The notes beneath the pieces were generated by a model. The model made no database searches, was not told where the DNA came from, and was given only the letters and a program-made list of their open reading frames with translations. From Dyella flava (lineage in GTDB: Bacteria > Pseudomonadota > Gammaproteobacteria > Xanthomonadales > Rhodanobacteraceae): DNA of 64,000 nucleotides. Position 1 is the first letter of the stretch. The number at the start of each line of letters is the position of its first letter. The position numbers and the translations under genes are program-made. Location of the stretch: contig NZ_JADIKE010000035.1 in NCBI RefSeq assembly GCF_016904955.1, positions 186,001-250,000 on the forward strand. The letters are read 5' to 3'. This document shows, in pieces, positions 46,484-55,784 of this stretch.

Positions 46484-49174
46484 TTATGCGTCCATTACCA
46501 CCGCGGCTGTGTCAGGCACACCCACGTGATTCACAAAATCGATGACAAGGCCACCAGACTCAGAAAGGCTCAACCGCGCTTCGTCCGGCATCTCGCCGCT
46601 TTGCATGCGAAGCAGGATTTCGCCCGCCAATGCCGGCAAGACTTGCACATTCAGCAGGCTATCCACATTGCGCGCGCCGGACTCCCTGACCAAGCAGGCT
46701 TCCGCCAGAGCGACCAGCAACGCATCGTCGCAGTAGAGCGCCATGCCGTGCTGGCGCTGCAGTCGCTCACTGGTGCGCGCCAACTTCATGCGCACAATGG
46801 CCGCCAGCGCGTCCACATCCAGTGGCCGATAAACAATAGGCTGGAAACGCGCGAGCAAGGCGGCTTGAAAGTGATCCGTGAGAACGGGGCGAATATCGGC
46901 AAGCAAGGTTTCGCTGCTGATCGTCGGATCCGCATCAACCCGATCCATGATCCGCTCGGCGCCGAGATTGGAAGTCATAATGATGACGCAGTTGCGAAAA
47001 TCCACCTCGCGCCCTTCTCCGTCTCGCATACTGCCGCGGTCAAAGATTTGATAGAAAATTTCCCGCACGTCGCGATGGGATTTTTCGACTTCGTCGAGCA
47101 GGATCACGCCATAGGGACGCTGTCGAACCGCCTCGGTGAGCACACCACCCCGCCCGTAACCGACATAGCCTGGCGGAGACCCCTTAAGCTGGGACACCGT
47201 GTGCGCCTCCTGATATTCAGACATATTGATGGTTGTCAGAGAAGCTTCGCCCCCAAACAACAGATCCGCCAAGGCCAGCGCGGTTTCCGTTTTGCCGACA
47301 CCCGAAGGTCCAACCAGCAAAAATACACCGAGCGGCGAATGCTCGTTTTTCACACCGGCACGGGCCGTACGCAAGCTTTGCGCCAACGCGGCGAGCGCAT
47401 CGCGCTGCCCAATAACACGATCGGCCATCCGACCTTCCAGCGCAAGAAGACCGACAACTTCATCCTCGACCAAATCCCCGACCGGAACGCCCGTCCACTC
47501 GGCCACTACGCGCGCGATCGCGGCGGCATCGACATCCGGGGATACCATGGGCGTCTTACCTTGCGTCCGCGTGATCATCTGGCGCGCGGCGGTTAACGCA
47601 GCAGGCGTGGTACCTGCCTCACTGTCACGCCGACCATGGAAAGCGGTCACCTGGCTCAGCGCCTGCTCGTAGCATTCCCGCAAGACATTCATGGAAGCAT
47701 GCGCTTCGGTGAGTTGCGCTCGAATCAGGTGCAGACGCGCATCCGGCACCCCAGCCCCTGCCTGTCGATCACATTCGGCAACCTGAAGCTCTCGCTCCAG
47801 CGCAGCCACCTCGGCGCGAGCGCAAAGCAGCTCCACCGGCGGTGACTCCAGGCCCTTGCGCACACGCGCCGCGGCGGTATCGATCAGGTCTACCGCTTTG
47901 TCGGGCAATTGACGATCAGGAATATAACGACGCGACAGCTTCACCGCCGCGACCAGCGCCTCATCCAGAATATGCACCCCGTGGTAAGTGGCATAACGAT
48001 CCATCAGGCCACGCATCATCAGACACGCTGCGGCGTCGTCCGGCTCATGCACCTTGATGAGTTGAAAACGACGCTCCAATGCCGCGTCGCGTTCAAAATA
48101 TTCCCTGTATTCAGACCAGGTTGTGGCCGCAATGGTACGTAGCTCGCCGCGCGCCAGCGCCGGCTTGAGCAGATTTGCCGCATCGGCGCCTCCCACGCTA
48201 TTACCGGCGCCAATAAGGGTATGCGCCTCATCGATAAACAGAAGAACCGGTGTGGCGCAGCGCTGAACTTCGTCGATGACGTTTTTGAGGCGCTGCTCAA
48301 ATTCGCCCTTCACGCCCGCGCCGGCCTGCAACAATCCAAGATCCAGCGTCAAAATACGCACGTCGCGCAGCAAGGCCGGGACACTCCCCTCAACCACGCG
48401 CAAAGCAAGCCCTTCCACCAGGGCCGTTTTGCCGACGCCCGGCTCACCCACCAGGATGGGATTGTTTTTACGACGACGGCCCAACACGTCAATCATCTGC
48501 GCGATCTCGCGATCCCGCCCGAAGACCGGATCGATCAGGCCATCGCGGGCCCGGGCGGTCAGGTCGATGGCAAACCGTGCCAGTGCATCCTCATTAGCGG
48601 TACGGCTCGCCATGCTTGAAACAGATTTACCGGACACGGATGCATCATCGTATGTCGCGCTTTTATGGCTTTCGAGGCTATCAGCAACGTCGCCGGCCAA
48701 TGCTTCCACAGACTCCCGATCCAACACCGGTATCAGCCGCTGGATTTGTGCCGCGCTTATCGAGAGCAAGGGCCACGCATCCGCAGCACGCAGCCCATGC
48801 GGCGACTCGACCAAGGCCGACAGCAGATGCGCAGAGCGGATCGGCTGTAGCTCATCGCCGGACGACGCGAGCGACCAGGCATCCTGCAGCACATCGGCCA
48901 ATGCACGCGACAATGCCGGTTTGCCACGCAAATCGTGGGAAAAACGGTCGATCGCCGCCAGCAGGGCTCTCCAAACGGCGTCGAGATCGATGCGGTAATG
49001 ACGGAGAATGGCTGGAACATCACCGCCACCACACTCAATCAGTTTGAGCAGCAGGTGCTCGAGCGTGATCTCGCCGTGCATACGAGCCTGGCAAAGATTT
49101 GCCGCCGCTTCTAGGGCACCGGCAGCATGCGGATGCAGCTCACGTAAAAGATTCGTGGGGTCACGAAGTGTCAT
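46484..49174 (-). CDS. tssH: T6SS sheath-recycling ATPase TssH (ClpV)
   Basis: AAA+ unfoldase that disassembles the contracted TssBC sheath. The 896-aa protein has a Clp N-terminal domain, Walker A1 VGEPGVGKTALVEG, Walker B1 LLFIDEAHTLIGAG, a coiled-coil M domain around residues 410-500, Walker A2 VGPSGVGKTETALAL and Walker B2 VILLDEVEKSHRDV. The combination with tssE and the sheath genes sets it apart from ClpB. The 209-nt gap upstream (49175-49383) may hold its own promoter, but I see no convincing boxes and no Shine-Dalgarno sequence. Confidence 0.94.
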   Translation of the reverse strand: MTLRDPTNLLRELHPHAAGALEAAANLCQARMHGEITLEHLLLKLIECGGGDVPAILRHYRIDLDAVWRALLAAIDRFSHDLRGKPALSRALADVLQDAWSLASSGDELQPIRSAHLLSALVESPHGLRAADAWPLLSISAAQIQRLIPVLDRESVEALAGDVADSLESHKSATYDDASVSGKSVSSMASRTANEDALARFAIDLTARARDGLIDPVFGRDREIAQMIDVLGRRRKNNPILVGEPGVGKTALVEGLALRVVEGSVPALLRDVRILTLDLGLLQAGAGVKGEFEQRLKNVIDEVQRCATPVLLFIDEAHTLIGAGNSVGGADAANLLKPALARGELRTIAATTWSEYREYFERDAALERRFQLIKVHEPDDAAACLMMRGLMDRYATYHGVHILDEALVAAVKLSRRYIPDRQLPDKAVDLIDTAAARVRKGLESPPVELLCARAEVAALERELQVAECDRQAGAGVPDARLHLIRAQLTEAHASMNVLRECYEQALSQVTAFHGRRDSEAGTTPAALTAARQMITRTQGKTPMVSPDVDAAAIARVVAEWTGVPVGDLVEDEVVGLLALEGRMADRVIGQRDALAALAQSLRTARAGVKNEHSPLGVFLLVGPSGVGKTETALALADLLFGGEASLTTINMSEYQEAHTVSQLKGSPPGYVGYGRGGVLTEAVRQRPYGVILLDEVEKSHRDVREIFYQIFDRGSMRDGEGREVDFRNCVIIMTSNLGAERIMDRVDADPTISSETLLADIRPVLTDHFQAALLARFQPIVYRPLDVDALAAIVRMKLARTSERLQRQHGMALYCDDALLVALAEACLVRESGARNVDSLLNVQVLPALAGEILLRMQSGEMPDEARLSLSESGGLVIDFVNHVGVPDTAAVVMDA

Positions 49175-49383
49175 GAGGAGGGCCTGTTAAAGCCCGGCCG
49201 TGGCAGGGCATGGACGAAAGATCAGGGATACACGCCGAAAACAACGATTTTTTCCGACATGTACGAAGAGTTAGCACTGCCATGGGGTGACGCCAAACAG
49301 TGGATTTGTGGACGGATCACAAGCCGTTCGACATCGCCTACCAATGGACAATCAGGAGCAAGCATGCATCCGCAACCCCCTGG

Positions 49384-49725
49384 CTACGGCGAATCGCCGA
49401 TTTTCCGCGCGACGACATAGACATCAACGCCGCTCATCGAGCACTCGCTAGAGGACGCTTCGCTGTTCGTGATGACTTGAACCGTGGCGCCCGATTTCTC
49501 GTAAAAGGTAATCTCATAGATCTGGCGGTACAGGTCTCTACCCATCTTCTCCGAGGCGAGCGGCACCGCCTTTGTTTTCGATTCGTCCAGTTCCGTCGGA
49601 TCGGTAATGCCTGCATTTTTCAAGCTCACGATTGCCATGTTGGTCGGCCAGCTTGAACACGCGGGAGCTCTGGCAAAGCAGAGCAGCGGAGTCACGAGAA
49701 GCAGCGCGGGGAGCAGTCGTTTCAT
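49384..49725 (-). CDS. Periplasmic immunity-protein candidate for the Tlde1-like effector
   Basis: I do not recognise a family. The 113-aa protein has a clear Sec signal peptide (LLPALLLVTPLLCFARA) and a mature part of about 95 residues with three Cys, two in a C-terminal SSSECSMSG segment. The start overlaps the stop of the upstream effector gene by 4 nt (ATGA), the usual effector-immunity layout. Because the effector would act on peptidoglycan, a periplasmic immunity protein is what one expects (Tldi1 in Salmonella is periplasmic). The function is inferred from context. Confidence 0.65.
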   Translation of the reverse strand: MKRLLPALLLVTPLLCFARAPACSSWPTNMAIVSLKNAGITDPTELDESKTKAVPLASEKMGRDLYRQIYEITFYEKSGATVQVITNSEASSSECSMSGVDVYVVARKIGDSP

Positions 49726-50090
49726 GGCACCACCTGAAGCCGATGATCGCCACTTTTCCAGACTCGCTCACGCGCCGGGAGAGGCATGATGATGCAACCG
49801 TCGGACGCACGGCCTGGATGCGCAGCGCTATCACCGTTCATCATGAATCCGGTACGGCCGTAGGTGTCCGTCATCGGAGACGGATGGAGCCGCATTGTGT
49901 AGTTGCCTGCGTGAGGATGGTGGAAGGGCGCCTCAATCGACCAGTAGCCAACAGGAATTGGCGCGACGTTCCTCGCGTCCTGCATATGCGGATCGTTCTT
50001 CCCGATGCCGTTGCCTGAGTAACCTTGCCCGACAAGCTCCCCTCCGTCGCGCGTCAAGCGACCCGTACTCTGACTGTATTTCCAAGTCAT
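49722..50090 (-). CDS. DUF2778/Tlde1-like T6SS effector (L,D-transpeptidase fold)
   Basis: Tlde1 effectors are T6SS-delivered L,D-transpeptidase-like enzymes that cut or modify peptidoglycan stem peptides. The 122-aa protein begins MTWKYSQSTGRLTRDGG and has GQGYSGNGIGKNDPHMQD, PIPVGYWSIEAPF and the catalytic block NGDSAAHPGRASDGCIIM with Cys99. In the related sequences I recall, the block starts HGD; here that His is Asn85, with His91 close by, so activity is not assured. GGAG lies 7 nt before the ATG. There is no signal peptide, as expected for a T6SS cargo; hcp is upstream. Confidence 0.82.
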   Translation of the reverse strand: MTWKYSQSTGRLTRDGGELVGQGYSGNGIGKNDPHMQDARNVAPIPVGYWSIEAPFHHPHAGNYTMRLHPSPMTDTYGRTGFMMNGDSAAHPGRASDGCIIMPLPARERVWKSGDHRLQVVP

Positions 50091-50432
50091 TTGTTGACTC
50101 CATTTTGTAATTGAGGATAAAAAAGGGATGTATGACAGGGGCGGCCTCAAATTCCGCCAAGAAACACTGTTGATGAGGTTTCCAATTTTTCTGCAATCCG
50201 GCAGTGTTTTCTGTAGAGGTCTTGCCCTTCCCCGAAGCCTGCTCCGGCTAATACGCCACGTCGGAATACAACTGTTTGGCATCAACCTGCATCAGTGCCA
50301 ACTCTTCACGCGTCGCGGGAAAATCCGCGTTTCCGGCGCCCGTCCGACCACCGCGACGAAAGCCACGTGGCAAAATCGGAAGGTGGCCAGCGCAGATAAC
50401 CTGCCTGCGCCGGCCTTGGGAACGATGCGCGC
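50091..50432 (-). other. hcp-effector intergenic region with hairpin and possible gene remnant
   Basis: This 342-nt stretch has no convincing gene. A 10-bp hairpin with one wobble (50386-50414) lies just after the hcp stop on the same strand. An open stretch ending at 50248 encodes ADFPATREELALMQVDAK and may be the tail of a lost cargo or adaptor gene, but it lacks a start and family match. Base composition turns AT-rich toward 50100-50180. A promoter for the effector may lie here. Confidence 0.35.
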
Positions 50433-50915
50433 TCAGCGATCGTTCCAACTATCGGCGTGGATGATGTTGCCGTCCTTATACGCCCAGGTGATCTTCTCGT
50501 AGCGTAGTTCCACCTCTTCCATGTGGTTGTGCTTGTCGTAGGCAGGGTTCTTGATATCGAGCATCTGCGGGCGAACGGCCACCACCTTCACGTTGTCGAT
50601 CTTGGTGTTGAAGTACTCCACTTCCTTGCCGGCGTCATCGATCTTGTACCACTTGATCTCCACTGACTTCAGCGTCTGACCACTGGTCACCGCCTTGTAC
50701 AAGTATGGCGTGGAGGCATCGGTTTCCTTGGTAAAAGCGATCGCCTTGTGCACGCGCGTACCGGTCAGCTTGCCGGTGTTTGAATCCGTCGGAATGCTCA
50801 CACCGTGATCCAGCGCCACGACCTCGACGCTTCCTTCGCGGCCTTGCACGGTCACCGACCCCTTGATGTCCGCGCCGCCGTCGTCCTTGATCCACATATA
50901 GGCAGGAATTGCCAT
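50433..50915 (-). CDS. hcp: T6SS inner-tube protein Hcp
   Basis: Hcp hexamers stack into the T6SS tube and can carry effectors in the lumen. The 160-aa protein shows MAIPAYMWIKDDGGADIKG, HKAIAFTKETDASTPYLYKAV, VEIKWYKIDDAGKEVEYFNTK and RYEKITWAYKDGNIIHADSW, all typical of Hcp. GGAG sits 8 nt upstream of the ATG at 50915. It lies 99 nt after the OmpA-type gene. Confidence 0.95.
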   Translation of the reverse strand: MAIPAYMWIKDDGGADIKGSVTVQGREGSVEVVALDHGVSIPTDSNTGKLTGTRVHKAIAFTKETDASTPYLYKAVTSGQTLKSVEIKWYKIDDAGKEVEYFNTKIDNVKVVAVRPQMLDIKNPAYDKHNHMEEVELRYEKITWAYKDGNIIHADSWNDR

Positions 50916-51014
50916 GCTCGATTCTCCTTCAGGTTGGTATTTCAAAAATCCCGGGCAAGATATTTCCGGGGGCGCCCCGAACTCATTGAAGTCGGGTTCA
51001 AATTTGCACTGCTC

Positions 51015-52694
51015 TCAACCGCTGGGCATATCGGGTATCAGCGTGATCTCCACGCGCCGATTACGCGCGCGACCATCGGCGGAATCGTTGTCCGCAATGG
51101 GCCGCGTATCACCGTAACCTTGGATGGCAAAGCGCGACGCCGGCACGTCTGAAACGTCCATCAGCCAATTGCGTACCGCCATAGCCCGCGCCACGGACAA
51201 CTGCAGATTTGTTGCCGCGCCACCCACGTTATCGGTATAGCCCGCCACCAAAATACGTTCTTTCGGATGCGCCTTGATCGCCTCCAGCGCGTTGACGAGC
51301 ATTCGCGTTGAACCCGGTTTCAGGGTGGCCTGCCCGGTGTCGAACAACGACATGCTGTCCAGCGTGAATATCGTGGGCAGCGGAGGCGGCGACTGATAGG
51401 AGGCAATAGCGTCGTTGAGCGCAGGAATGACCGCGGCGCCGTGATACAACCCAAGATCCAGCCTCATCGGCACACCCTGACGCTGGTATCGATCAAGCCG
51501 ATCGCGCTCGCTCACCAATAGGCTTAGCGCATCGCGGCGTGCCTCGTCATGCACCGCCGGAATCGAGGCAAAGTGACTCAGGTGATCAGTTGTTTGCACG
51601 AGCAAGGTTTTGTTGTTGTAAGCAGCGCACCAAAACGCGATAGCGATCGCATATGCCAGTAGGCACAGCGCGTGTGCCAAGGCGCGCAGGCGTGGCGATA
51701 TCCAAGCCTGCTGCGGCATCGCTTCAATCAAAGGCTGCGGAAGAGGCCATGGAGCTGCTGTCGCGTCGCAACGTGGCGCTCCAACACGAGTGCGCACCTG
51801 CAAGAACGACCTCCACACAGAGGAGGTGTCGCCGTGTACCGTCGCCCCAGCATCGATCCATGCGACGCCGTACAACGGCCAAGGCGCTGCAGGCTGTCTG
51901 CGCTCCTGCAGCAACGGCAGCGCGACCTCGCGCGTCCAGTCGATCACACCCGACAACGCCGCGGCGCGCCACGCTTTCAGGCGATCTCCATTGGAGCGCC
52001 CCATGTCTGCATCGAAGAACTGCGACACCACATCGAAGCGACTCGCATCACGCATCGGCCATGCCGAGGAAATGCCAAACCATGATGGCGAATGCATTTT
52101 CTCGTCGGTGACGCGCTGATAGACGGAAAGATAGCCCGGTAAGCGTCTACCCAGCAGGCGTGACGTATCGCTCGCAGCCTGCCTTGCCAGCCGTAATGCC
52201 TGAGCCAGGACCTCGACGTCTGCGTGGGCAGATGGTGACAGCATCAATACGATACCGTCCGGTGCACGGCCGTCGCGCCACTGATGCACTGCCACGGCGA
52301 GATGCGGCAGGTCACTCAACCGATCGACACGTAACCAGATCGCACCATCACCCACATGAATAAGCGCACCCTCCGAGCCGCTGCGATCAAAAATCCGGTC
52401 GAGATGATCACCGATCACCAGAACCAATGGCATACGGGTACGCAGCCGCAGAGGAAGGTAGGATGTCGCCTCGGCCAGCGCAGACAATATCGCGGCATGC
52501 TGGATACTCGCGCGACGCAAGCGGAGACTTCGCCAAACCATCAATAACAGGCCAACCGAGGCTGCCAGACCCGCGATGATCCACGCCATCGTCTTATCAA
52601 CTGGCAATACGCACAACGCAAGACCCATCACCAGCAGCGTGCAAAACGCAACCTGCGCACGGTACGGATAGCCCAATACGCGATAAGGACTCAT
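51015..52694 (-). CDS. T6SS-associated OmpA-family protein with TssM-like N-terminal half
   Basis: The 559-aa protein has two closely spaced N-terminal helices (about residues 15-52), a cytoplasmic-looking segment with TRMPLVLVIGDHLDRIFD that recalls the TssM cytoplasmic domain, a third helix (about 338-360, LCLLAYAIAIAFWCAAY), and a C-terminal OmpA/Pal peptidoglycan-binding domain (FTLDSMSLFDTGQATLKPGS, VAGYTDNVGGAATNLQLSVARA, GYGDTRPIADNDSADGRARNRRVEI). It overlaps tssL by 4 nt. It probably anchors the membrane complex to the cell wall, as TagL or OmpA-extended TssL do elsewhere. It is too short to be a full TssM. Confidence 0.82.
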   Translation of the reverse strand: MSPYRVLGYPYRAQVAFCTLLVMGLALCVLPVDKTMAWIIAGLAASVGLLLMVWRSLRLRRASIQHAAILSALAEATSYLPLRLRTRMPLVLVIGDHLDRIFDRSGSEGALIHVGDGAIWLRVDRLSDLPHLAVAVHQWRDGRAPDGIVLMLSPSAHADVEVLAQALRLARQAASDTSRLLGRRLPGYLSVYQRVTDEKMHSPSWFGISSAWPMRDASRFDVVSQFFDADMGRSNGDRLKAWRAAALSGVIDWTREVALPLLQERRQPAAPWPLYGVAWIDAGATVHGDTSSVWRSFLQVRTRVGAPRCDATAAPWPLPQPLIEAMPQQAWISPRLRALAHALCLLAYAIAIAFWCAAYNNKTLLVQTTDHLSHFASIPAVHDEARRDALSLLVSERDRLDRYQRQGVPMRLDLGLYHGAAVIPALNDAIASYQSPPPLPTIFTLDSMSLFDTGQATLKPGSTRMLVNALEAIKAHPKERILVAGYTDNVGGAATNLQLSVARAMAVRNWLMDVSDVPASRFAIQGYGDTRPIADNDSADGRARNRRVEITLIPDMPSG

Positions 52695-53371
52695 GGTGAC
52701 TGGTTCAGCAGATGTGCCAGCTGAGCATCAAGAGCCCGATCGCAAACGACGTACACAAACGCCGCCATGATGGATGCCATGACGGCAGCCGCCCACGACG
52801 AAAACCTGGGCAAAGTTCGCCCGCGCGTCTTCTCGATGATGAATGACTGATCACTCGCGGGCTGCAATTTGGCCAGCAACGCCTGCAAAGTCATAATCAA
52901 CGCATTGCGCTCTGCCTCGCCTTCGCGTGCGTAGCGCCCCTTAAAGCCCAATCCAAGGATGGCGGCATAGCATTGCAGCAACTCGACGTCCGGAGGCGTC
53001 TGCCGCATACGCGCATTCAGTTGTTCGAACACACGCTCACCGGCGTCATAATTGCCGAAGCGCTCTACCTGCAGTGGATGTGCCTCCCATTTGCCGCGAC
53101 CTTCTATCGAAAGGTTCGAGAGAGCTACCTCATCCAGCAAAGCGCACTGCGCATACACCACTTCATCCCGCGCCTCGACCGAAACCTGTAGTGCGTCCAG
53201 CGCCCGCTCGAACTCCGTGACCAAACCCACGCAGCGGTCACGCAGCTCTTCTACCGGAGCGACATTGCCACCCTGCGCCAGGAGCGACACTTGCAGCGCC
53301 GTCTCACGCAGGCACTCACGCATACCGAAAGCGGCCACGCGCTTTCTCTTGTGGGGAATCGAGCCGATCAT
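52691..53371 (-). CDS. tssL: T6SS membrane-complex protein TssL (DotU/IcmH family)
   Basis: Inner-membrane component bridging baseplate and membrane complex. The 226-aa protein has the DotU helical domain with YAQCALLDEVALS, GKWEAHPLQVERFGNYDAGE, LLQCYAAILGLGFKGRY and a single C-terminal transmembrane helix (about 193-210). It has no OmpA extension; the next gene supplies one. The start overlaps the tssK stop by 4 nt. Confidence 0.92.
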   Translation of the reverse strand: MIGSIPHKRKRVAAFGMRECLRETALQVSLLAQGGNVAPVEELRDRCVGLVTEFERALDALQVSVEARDEVVYAQCALLDEVALSNLSIEGRGKWEAHPLQVERFGNYDAGERVFEQLNARMRQTPPDVELLQCYAAILGLGFKGRYAREGEAERNALIMTLQALLAKLQPASDQSFIIEKTRGRTLPRFSSWAAAVMASIMAAFVYVVCDRALDAQLAHLLNQSP

Positions 53372-54717
53372 GAGGAAAGCACCGCAAATAATTCAAGGGA
53401 GGCCTCCGGCACCGAGGCCGGGAGATAAATCTGGCAAGCGCGTGCGGCCAGCATTCGGGCGTGAGCAGGATCTGCCGTATCCAGCGCGAAATACTGGTTT
53501 TCCAAACGCACCGGAATAGCCGCCGGTACGCGTTGAACAGCCTTCAACGGAACGCCCGTCAATGCGGAGTTAACAATATGCTCGACATCGTCGGGCGCGC
53601 CGATCTTGCACAGACGTGGGATCAACTCCAGCAACTGGAGCGCGGGTAATGAAGCATTGACCGACAGGTAGTAATCAACATCCTTCAGCAAGCGCTCATC
53701 GTTGAACTGACCCATCCACGAGGTCGCGCTCCGCTTGGCCAGGCCGATGGGAATGACGCGTGAAGGAATAACCGTATCCAGAAGATCGCGAATGAGCGAA
53801 TCAAGCCGATTAAAAATTTCATCCTGCCTGGTGTGCTCGTAGAGCGGAATCGCCGACAACGCCGTACCGGTCGAGAACGTCATCAACGCGCCGGCCAATT
53901 CAGATAGCACCGCGTACAAGCGTTCCGGCGACTGCTGCGGGTGTGATGCCAGAAACGCCAGCCTTGGCCAATGCGTATGTACGCAGTGCAATAGCCAGAA
54001 CAAGGACACATCGGCCACGCCAAACTCGGCAACCTGCTCGATGCGCTGACCTCGTCGCGCCGCCAGCGAGGTCGCCTTGGCCAATAGAATGTCCGCGAGT
54101 CGCTGCACGCGATCCAAGTGCTTTGCATGAGCCGACAAGAACAGGCAAGGCGGCACATACGTGTCGTCCAGTTGGAACCGACCATGCACGCCACGCTTCA
54201 GGCGTGCAACAGGACAAACCACACTGTCATTCATCGATTCGAATTCAAACGCCAGGCGCAGGGCGTGTCGCTCCACCGATAGCTCTTCGACACCACGGCC
54301 GTTCTGATCGATGATTTCCGCAAATTCCCGGACATAACGGCGCGGACGAGGCAACGGTGCATCGTCGAACCGGCAATTGTCTCCCTCGGCCAGCAACAGC
54401 GGAAGTGCGACAAATACCAGCACAATGTGCACATCCGGTCGAATATCGCGCGAAAGATCGCGAGCAGGCGGCAGGGCATCCACCACGGACGTATCGATGG
54501 GGGTGCCGTCCGGTAATCGCAGGACGAGGCGATTCAGCTTGAAGCGGTTTGCGTGCAAAGCCTCTTCGTCCACATCGACGCCCAGCAAGCCCCACGGCTC
54601 GGCCAGAGCCAACTCGGCCAACTGCCGATGCGTAAATCGCAGCCACTGTTCCTGCTGTTGAAAATGCTGCGGCGTGAGGATCAACCCCTCGTGCCACAAC
54701 GGCTTCTGTGCCCGCAT
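53368..54717 (-). CDS. tssK: T6SS baseplate protein TssK
   Basis: Trimeric baseplate-to-membrane connector. The 449-aa protein starts PLWHEGLILTPQHFQQQEQW and contains the TssK N-terminal shell, the helical stalk, and a C-terminal head domain with VPLKAVQRVPAAIPVRLENQYF. Length matches the family (about 445 aa). A GGAG lies 8 nt before the ATG. It is the first gene of the minus arm. Confidence 0.94.
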   Translation of the reverse strand: MRAQKPLWHEGLILTPQHFQQQEQWLRFTHRQLAELALAEPWGLLGVDVDEEALHANRFKLNRLVLRLPDGTPIDTSVVDALPPARDLSRDIRPDVHIVLVFVALPLLLAEGDNCRFDDAPLPRPRRYVREFAEIIDQNGRGVEELSVERHALRLAFEFESMNDSVVCPVARLKRGVHGRFQLDDTYVPPCLFLSAHAKHLDRVQRLADILLAKATSLAARRGQRIEQVAEFGVADVSLFWLLHCVHTHWPRLAFLASHPQQSPERLYAVLSELAGALMTFSTGTALSAIPLYEHTRQDEIFNRLDSLIRDLLDTVIPSRVIPIGLAKRSATSWMGQFNDERLLKDVDYYLSVNASLPALQLLELIPRLCKIGAPDDVEHIVNSALTGVPLKAVQRVPAAIPVRLENQYFALDTADPAHARMLAARACQIYLPASVPEASLELFAVLSS

Positions 54718-55127
54718 GGAAAGAACTCCGTCTGATTCGTAACGAAGCGAATGAGGCCGTAGTCAACAAGACAGTGCAAGCGCGACTTTGCAAAGCGTAT
54801 GGTGAAACAAAACCTCGAAATTTACCGGGAATGGATGATGCATTTCCGTCCCCCCTATAGCCGACTACGGAAAAGTCCTACACCACAAATCAAACTATTC
54901 CTGCCCAACAAGTCGGCATACGTGTAGCTGTTTCCGTCCTGCGTACGCTGCATCCTTGTGCACTGGCGATGGCACCCACCTCCACCTCGTCCAGACAGGG
55001 CGTGGTGTTCATGGAACCAAGGCGATCACCGAAGCGGATAGCAGCTTGAATTCCGTCGTTCGGGATCGCGTGCCACACCATCCACCGTGTCCGCCGTGAC
55101 ACAGCGTTATCACTTCCGGGAAAAAAA
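54718..55127. promoter_or_regulatory. Divergent T6SS control region
   Basis: This 410-nt gap separates tssK (minus) from tssB (plus) and must hold or overlap both promoters. Upstream of tssK a TTGACT is visible on the minus strand with no good -10 at normal spacing. I looked for a sigma-54 -24/-12 pair and found TGGCAC twice without a TTGC at the right distance. A 70-codon minus frame here has no family features. The region is AT-richer near 54800-54900. Confidence 0.45.
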
Positions 55128-55637
55128 ATGACCGAGAGCTATCAGCACGAGATTCCTAAGGCCCGCGTCAACATCAGCCTTGATCTGCACACAGGCGGCG
55201 CCAAGAAAAGAGTCGAGTTACCGCTCAAGTTACTGGCCATGGGCGATTACAGCGCCGGTAAAGAGCAGGCTGCCCTGGCAGAACGAAAAAAGATCGACAT
55301 CAACAAGGCCAATTTCGACGCCGTACTGACCGAGCTCAATCCCGAAGCAACCATCGCGGTACCCAACGCACTGGTCGATGACGGGAGCGATCTCGTGGTA
55401 AGGCTCAACTTCAAAACCATGAAGGACTTCGAGCCTGACGCCGTTGCGCGCCAGATTCCCGAGCTGAAGGCGCTTCTCGCCATGCGCAATTTGCTGCGCG
55501 ACCTCAAATCCAACCTGCTCGACAACACCACCTTCCGCCGCGAACTGGAGCGAATCCTCAAGGACAAGTCGCTATCCAAGAGCCTGCGCGACGACCTTGA
55601 AAAAATTGGCACCGCGCAGCCATCCGGAAACGCCTGA
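55128..55637 (+). CDS. tssB: T6SS sheath small subunit TssB (VipA)
   Basis: Forms the contractile sheath with TssC. The 169-aa protein shows PKARVNISLDLHTGGAKKRV, LPLKLLAMGDYSAG, KKIDINKANFDAVL and the C-terminal helix KALLAMRNLLRDLKSNL that is the site of ClpV-related contacts in the family. A GGGAAAA lies just before the ATG. tssC follows after 147 nt in which I see nothing. Confidence 0.95.
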   Translation: MTESYQHEIPKARVNISLDLHTGGAKKRVELPLKLLAMGDYSAGKEQAALAERKKIDINKANFDAVLTELNPEATIAVPNALVDDGSDLVVRLNFKTMKDFEPDAVARQIPELKALLAMRNLLRDLKSNLLDNTTFRRELERILKDKSLSKSLRDDLEKIGTAQPSGNA

Positions 55638-55784
55638 CCCTTTCACCCCAGCCAAAAGAAGGCGCGAAGCATCGGATGAGGATGTACCAGAGGGCGACTG
55701 TTCGAGTTACCGGAAAACCGCTGCACGCCAGTCAACTTCGCGTGAAACCTCATTCCCCCCGTTTGCAACTCACAAGGACTCATC

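Noticed and set aside
51015..52694. Calling the OmpA-family gene tssM
   Set aside because: It is less than half the length of TssM, lacks the P-loop ATP-binding motif and the large periplasmic domain, and ends in an OmpA domain.
54890..55102. 70-codon minus-strand frame between tssK and tssB
   Set aside because: No Shine-Dalgarno sequence, no recognisable motif, and it sits in a region expected to hold divergent promoters.
54718..55127. Sigma-54 promoter for the T6SS arms (two TGGCAC strings)
   Set aside because: Neither has the TTGC element at the required distance.
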